64,000 nt of DNA from Prolixibacteraceae bacterium (lineage in GTDB: Bacteria; Bacteroidota; Bacteroidia; Bacteroidales; Prolixibacteraceae): positions 1 to 64,000 of the forward strand of contig JAFLKN010000011.1 of NCBI GenBank assembly GCA_019163175.1. The letters are read 5' to 3'. This document shows, one piece after another, positions 61,143-64,000 of the stretch. Below the pieces are notes generated by a model. That model saw only the letters and a program-made list of their open reading frames with translations, was not told the DNA's origin and made no database searches. Position numbers and translations under genes: made by a program. Position 1 is the stretch's first letter. Each line of letters begins with the position of its first letter.

Positions 61143-64000
61143 TCACGCTTTAGTATTTCTTACTTTGGTCAGGTAACCCACCGACGGCAAAGTGTGTAAT
61201 TCTTCCAACAAATGGTAATTGCGTTTGTCTTTGAAAAGCTTTGAAATGCGGCTTTCAGGATTTTCAAGATCACCAAAAACAATGGCATTCCCTGGACAAG
61301 ACTGCGAACAGGCTGTTTTGATTTCGCCTTCGGCAATAGCCCTACCTTCTAGTTTGGCCAACTGTTTTTTCTCCTGAATGCGTTGAACGCACATCGAGCA
61401 TTTTTCAACCACCCCTCGCGAACGAACTGTAACATCAGGATTCAAAACCATACGACCTAAATCGCTGTTTGAAGCAAAGTCAAATTTATCGTTCTTCACA
61501 TACTGGAACCAGTTAAACCGGCGCACTTTATATGGGCAGTTATTCACGCAGTATTTTGTTCCTACACAGCGGTTGTAGGCCATCTGATTCAAGCCTTCCT
61601 CGCTGTGAGGCGTTGCAGCAACCGGGCAAACATTTTCACACGGAGCATTTCCGCAATGCTGACACATAACCGGTTGGAACGAAACTTTCGGGTTCTCCGG
61701 ATTTTCAGAATAATACCGGTCAATTCTGATCCAATGCATAATTCGTCTGTTCCTGACCTGCTCTTTTCCAATTACCTGAATATTATTTTCAGCCTGACAA
61801 GCCACAGCGCAGTTTCCGCAACCGGTACAAGAGTTCAGGTCAACAGCCATTCCCCAATGATGTCCGTTATAAACCGGAGCTTCATAAAGTGAAACCGATT
61901 TTTCTTCGTGTTCGGCCTTTATCTCGTTTCCTGAAACCGGATTTTTGATGTATTCATCCAAGGTTGTTTCGCGCACAATTGGACGCCCTTCCATGGAATA
62001 ATGAGTCTGGGAAATAGCAAGTTGAAATAATTTTCCGGCAACTTTTTCAACTTTTGCTGAAGTAAGGAAGTAATGACGAGTTCCACTATCAATGCCAACA
62101 AAAGGATAAAGGTTTGTTCCTGTCTGATCACCAACTTTACCGGCAATTTCGCGTCCATAACCCAATGCTACGGAAATAGTATCCTTTGCTTGTCCTGGCT
62201 GGACAAATACCGGCAGTTCGATGCCATTTACAAGAATAACATCTTCATTTTTCAGTGCATTTTCAGCAGCATAAGCAACCGGAACTGCAGCAAAATTATC
62301 CCAACTGATTTTCGCAACCGGATCGGGCAATTCCTGCAACCAAGGGTTGTTGGCAAATTTTCCGTTTCCGATGGCAACACTTTCATAAAGGGCAACTTCT
62401 AGTCCGGCTACTACAGGTTTCACCTGATTTGCAGCTTGTGATAGTCCTTCCGGAGAATAGACAAGTTTCGATTCCAGAACTGTTTCAAAAACACCGTTTT
62501 GCAACGAAGTATTCCAGAACTGGCGGAAATCGGTTGTATTTTTTTGCTTCGGAAATTGGGTTTCTTTCCAGAAGGTTTTAATGTAATCGCGGTAATTATT
62601 ATCAGCACCAATCCATTTAAGCAAAGTTACCTGTACCTGACGGCTGTTGAATATTGGAGCAATTACTGGCTGCGAAAGACTATAAATACCTGCCTTGGGT
62701 TCCAAATCATTCCAACTTTCCAAAAGATTGCTTTCTGGCAAAACATATTGGCAAAGCGCTGTAGTTTCGTCAGGACGTTCTGAAAATGAAACGCTCAAAC
62801 TCGTTTTTTTGATAACTTCAGCAAAGTCTTTTCCTTTCGGATGATCGTAAACCGGATTTGCATTCCAAACAAGCAAAGCTTTCACATTTCCTGCTTTCAA
62901 ATCAGAAAGCAAACGGTCAGTATCCTGATCAATTCCTTGCTTTGTTCGTAGCGAATTCTCCAAACCGATGGTTTGTCCGTAATTGCCAAGTAATTGATTG
63001 ATGCCATTTACGAGTAATTGTATGTTTACATCGTTACTTCCAGAGATCACGATACTCTGTTTTTCATTCTCAAGCAAGTCTTTTGCCAGATCACTGATAT
63101 CAACCGTAGATTGAACTCCGGAAAGGACTTGACCGCCTTTTGACTTAGCCACCGCAATGTACAATGCCAAAACAATAGCACCTTCTTCCGATGGTTTGAT
63201 TGGGAAACGAACATCAGCATTCGAGCCACTCAAAGTCATTCCAGATTCAAACTGATAGTGACGAAGCATTTCTTTCCGGTCATTTTGGAGCTGGCGGGCA
63301 GAAGTGTATCCTTTGGTATATTCAACAGTCGACAACCAGCTTCCAAGAAAATCGGCTCCAAAACTCACAACAACTTTAGCCTTATTGAAACGATAATCAG
63401 GGATAAAGGCTGAACCAAAACTCTTCTGGTTTGCTTCCAAAATTCCGGAGGCAGATACCGGATCATATTGAATCCACTCGGTATTGGTCTGTTTTTCAAT
63501 AAACTTCTGAATAACATCGCGGGTTGAAGGAGAAATAATAGTTGAGCTAAGTATAACAACTTTTCCTCCTTGCGACTTTAAAGTAGTCAACTGAGCCACT
63601 ATTTCAGCATCTGCTGCATCCCAGGTAATTTCCTGACCGCTTTTTGACGGTCCCTTGAAACGTGCATCATCATAAAGATTTAATACCGAAGCCTGCATCC
63701 TTGCACTTGTTCCACCCTGAGAAATTGAGCTGAGGGTATTTCCTTCAATCTTAATTGGCCGGCCATCACGTACTTTTACAATAATGCTTCCATACTCATT
63801 TCCTTCAAAATAGGACGAGGCATAATAATTGGCAGTACCTGGATTGATTTCATCTGGTTTTACCAAATAAGGAATTGCTTTATCAACAGGTCTTTTACAG
63901 CTGGCAACAATCGAAGCTGCGGCAATTCCAAAGCCAAATGTTTTCAAAAAATCGCGTCGTGAGGCGGCATTTAATTCATTGTCGCCTCTCATCAACATGC
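61143..64000 (-). CDS. actB: Alternative complex III iron-sulfur/molybdopterin-like subunit ActB, 5' end cut off
   Basis: The visible part codes for about 950 residues and runs off the right edge, so the true start is beyond 64000. A Tat-type stretch (RRDFLKTFGFGIAAASIV) is seen near the edge. The first 600-650 residues are molybdopterin oxidoreductase-like, though ActB is known to hold no such cofactor. The C-terminal part has four iron-sulfur motifs: CTGCGNCAVACQAEN, CQHCGNAPCENVCPVA, CVGTKYCVNNCPYKVRR and the later CSMC with CSQSCPG. It passes electrons from ActC to the heme subunits ActA and ActE. ActA should lie just upstream, outside the window. Confidence 0.93.
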   Translation of the reverse strand, partial: MLMRGDNELNAASRRDFLKTFGFGIAAASIVASCKRPVDKAIPYLVKPDEINPGTANYYASSYFEGNEYGSIIVKVRDGRPIKIEGNTLSSISQGGTSARMQASVLNLYDDARFKGPSKSGQEITWDAADAEIVAQLTTLKSQGGKVVILSSTIISPSTRDVIQKFIEKQTNTEWIQYDPVSASGILEANQKSFGSAFIPDYRFNKAKVVVSFGADFLGSWLSTVEYTKGYTSARQLQNDRKEMLRHYQFESGMTLSGSNADVRFPIKPSEEGAIVLALYIAVAKSKGGQVLSGVQSTVDISDLAKDLLENEKQSIVISGSNDVNIQLLVNGINQLLGNYGQTIGLENSLRTKQGIDQDTDRLLSDLKAGNVKALLVWNANPVYDHPKGKDFAEVIKKTSLSVSFSERPDETTALCQYVLPESNLLESWNDLEPKAGIYSLSQPVIAPIFNSRQVQVTLLKWIGADNNYRDYIKTFWKETQFPKQKNTTDFRQFWNTSLQNGVFETVLESKLVYSPEGLSQAANQVKPVVAGLEVALYESVAIGNGKFANNPWLQELPDPVAKISWDNFAAVPVAYAAENALKNEDVILVNGIELPVFVQPGQAKDTISVALGYGREIAGKVGDQTGTNLYPFVGIDSGTRHYFLTSAKVEKVAGKLFQLAISQTHYSMEGRPIVRETTLDEYIKNPVSGNEIKAEHEEKSVSLYEAPVYNGHHWGMAVDLNSCTGCGNCAVACQAENNIQVIGKEQVRNRRIMHWIRIDRYYSENPENPKVSFQPVMCQHCGNAPCENVCPVAATPHSEEGLNQMAYNRCVGTKYCVNNCPYKVRRFNWFQYVKNDKFDFASNSDLGRMVLNPDVTVRSRGVVEKCSMCVQRIQEKKQLAKLEGRAIAEGEIKTACSQSCPGNAIVFGDLENPESRISKLFKDKRNYHLLEELHTLPSVGYLTKVRNTKA

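Noticed and set aside
1-64000. CRISPR array, tRNA or rRNA genes
   Set aside because: No regularly spaced repeats and no cloverleaf or rRNA-like conserved stretch was recognised on either strand.

Overview
The window is chromosomal DNA of a member of the Bacteroidota, most likely in or near the Bacteroidales/Marinilabiliales (for example Prolixibacteraceae-like); the order is a guess from gene content. The phylum call rests on promoter -7 boxes of the TAnnTTTG type (one with TTG 19 bases upstream), a TonB-dependent receptor with an N-terminal carboxypeptidase-like domain, a secreted tricorn-type S41 protease, a radical-SAM sulfatase maturase and an alternative complex III operon. No rRNA, tRNA, CRISPR array, insertion sequence or prophage was recognised.

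Layout. 1-1110: an orphan small membrane-protein gene between two copies of an imperfect repeat, each followed by a perfect palindrome. 1111-12239: mostly plus-strand housekeeping and hydrolytic genes (tricorn protease, tandem SRPBCC and VOC proteins, M28 peptidase, sulfatase maturase, YjbQ). 12245-18035: a four-gene minus-strand operon that looks like a DNA-defence system: an N-6 adenine methylase with an N-terminal HsdR-type nuclease domain, a specificity subunit, a PtuA-like AAA ATPase and a PtuB-like HNH nuclease, with no HsdR helicase. 18156-25359: an RsmI-like methylase, PhnP-like hydrolase, pabB/pabC, YggS, a dihydroorotate-dehydrogenase-like protein, a HEAT protein and a MATE transporter. 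25420-34772: minus-strand metabolic and membrane genes, including a variant pyruvate kinase next to TerC and DedA proteins, and a VOC gene broken by a one-base deletion. 34888-40187: a partly duplicated class V aminotransferase, carotenoid genes (crtB, crtI) and a GNAT acetyltransferase. 40397-55911: a secreted GH42 beta-galactosidase, TonB receptor, PhzF protein, and a four-gene group for a planctomycete-type cytochrome c/DUF1553/DUF1501 system, then a YyaL-like thioredoxin-domain protein and a DHFR-family protein. 55966-57261: an S37-type peptidase. 57333-64000: alternative complex III genes actF to actB, running off the right edge.

How the genes fit together. The right end is an electron-transport module in which quinol is oxidised and electrons pass to cytochrome c. 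The secreted hydrolases (tricorn, M28, S37, GH42), TonB receptor and planctomycete-type cytochrome proteins suggest a heterotroph living on peptides and polysaccharides. The crt genes suggest a pigmented cell. The 12-18 kb operon is the most unusual unit: its four reading frames are overlapping or separated by one base and are preceded by one -7-like box, so methylation, sequence recognition, ATP sensing and HNH cleavage are probably one system. Several families of short palindromic repeats lie between genes.
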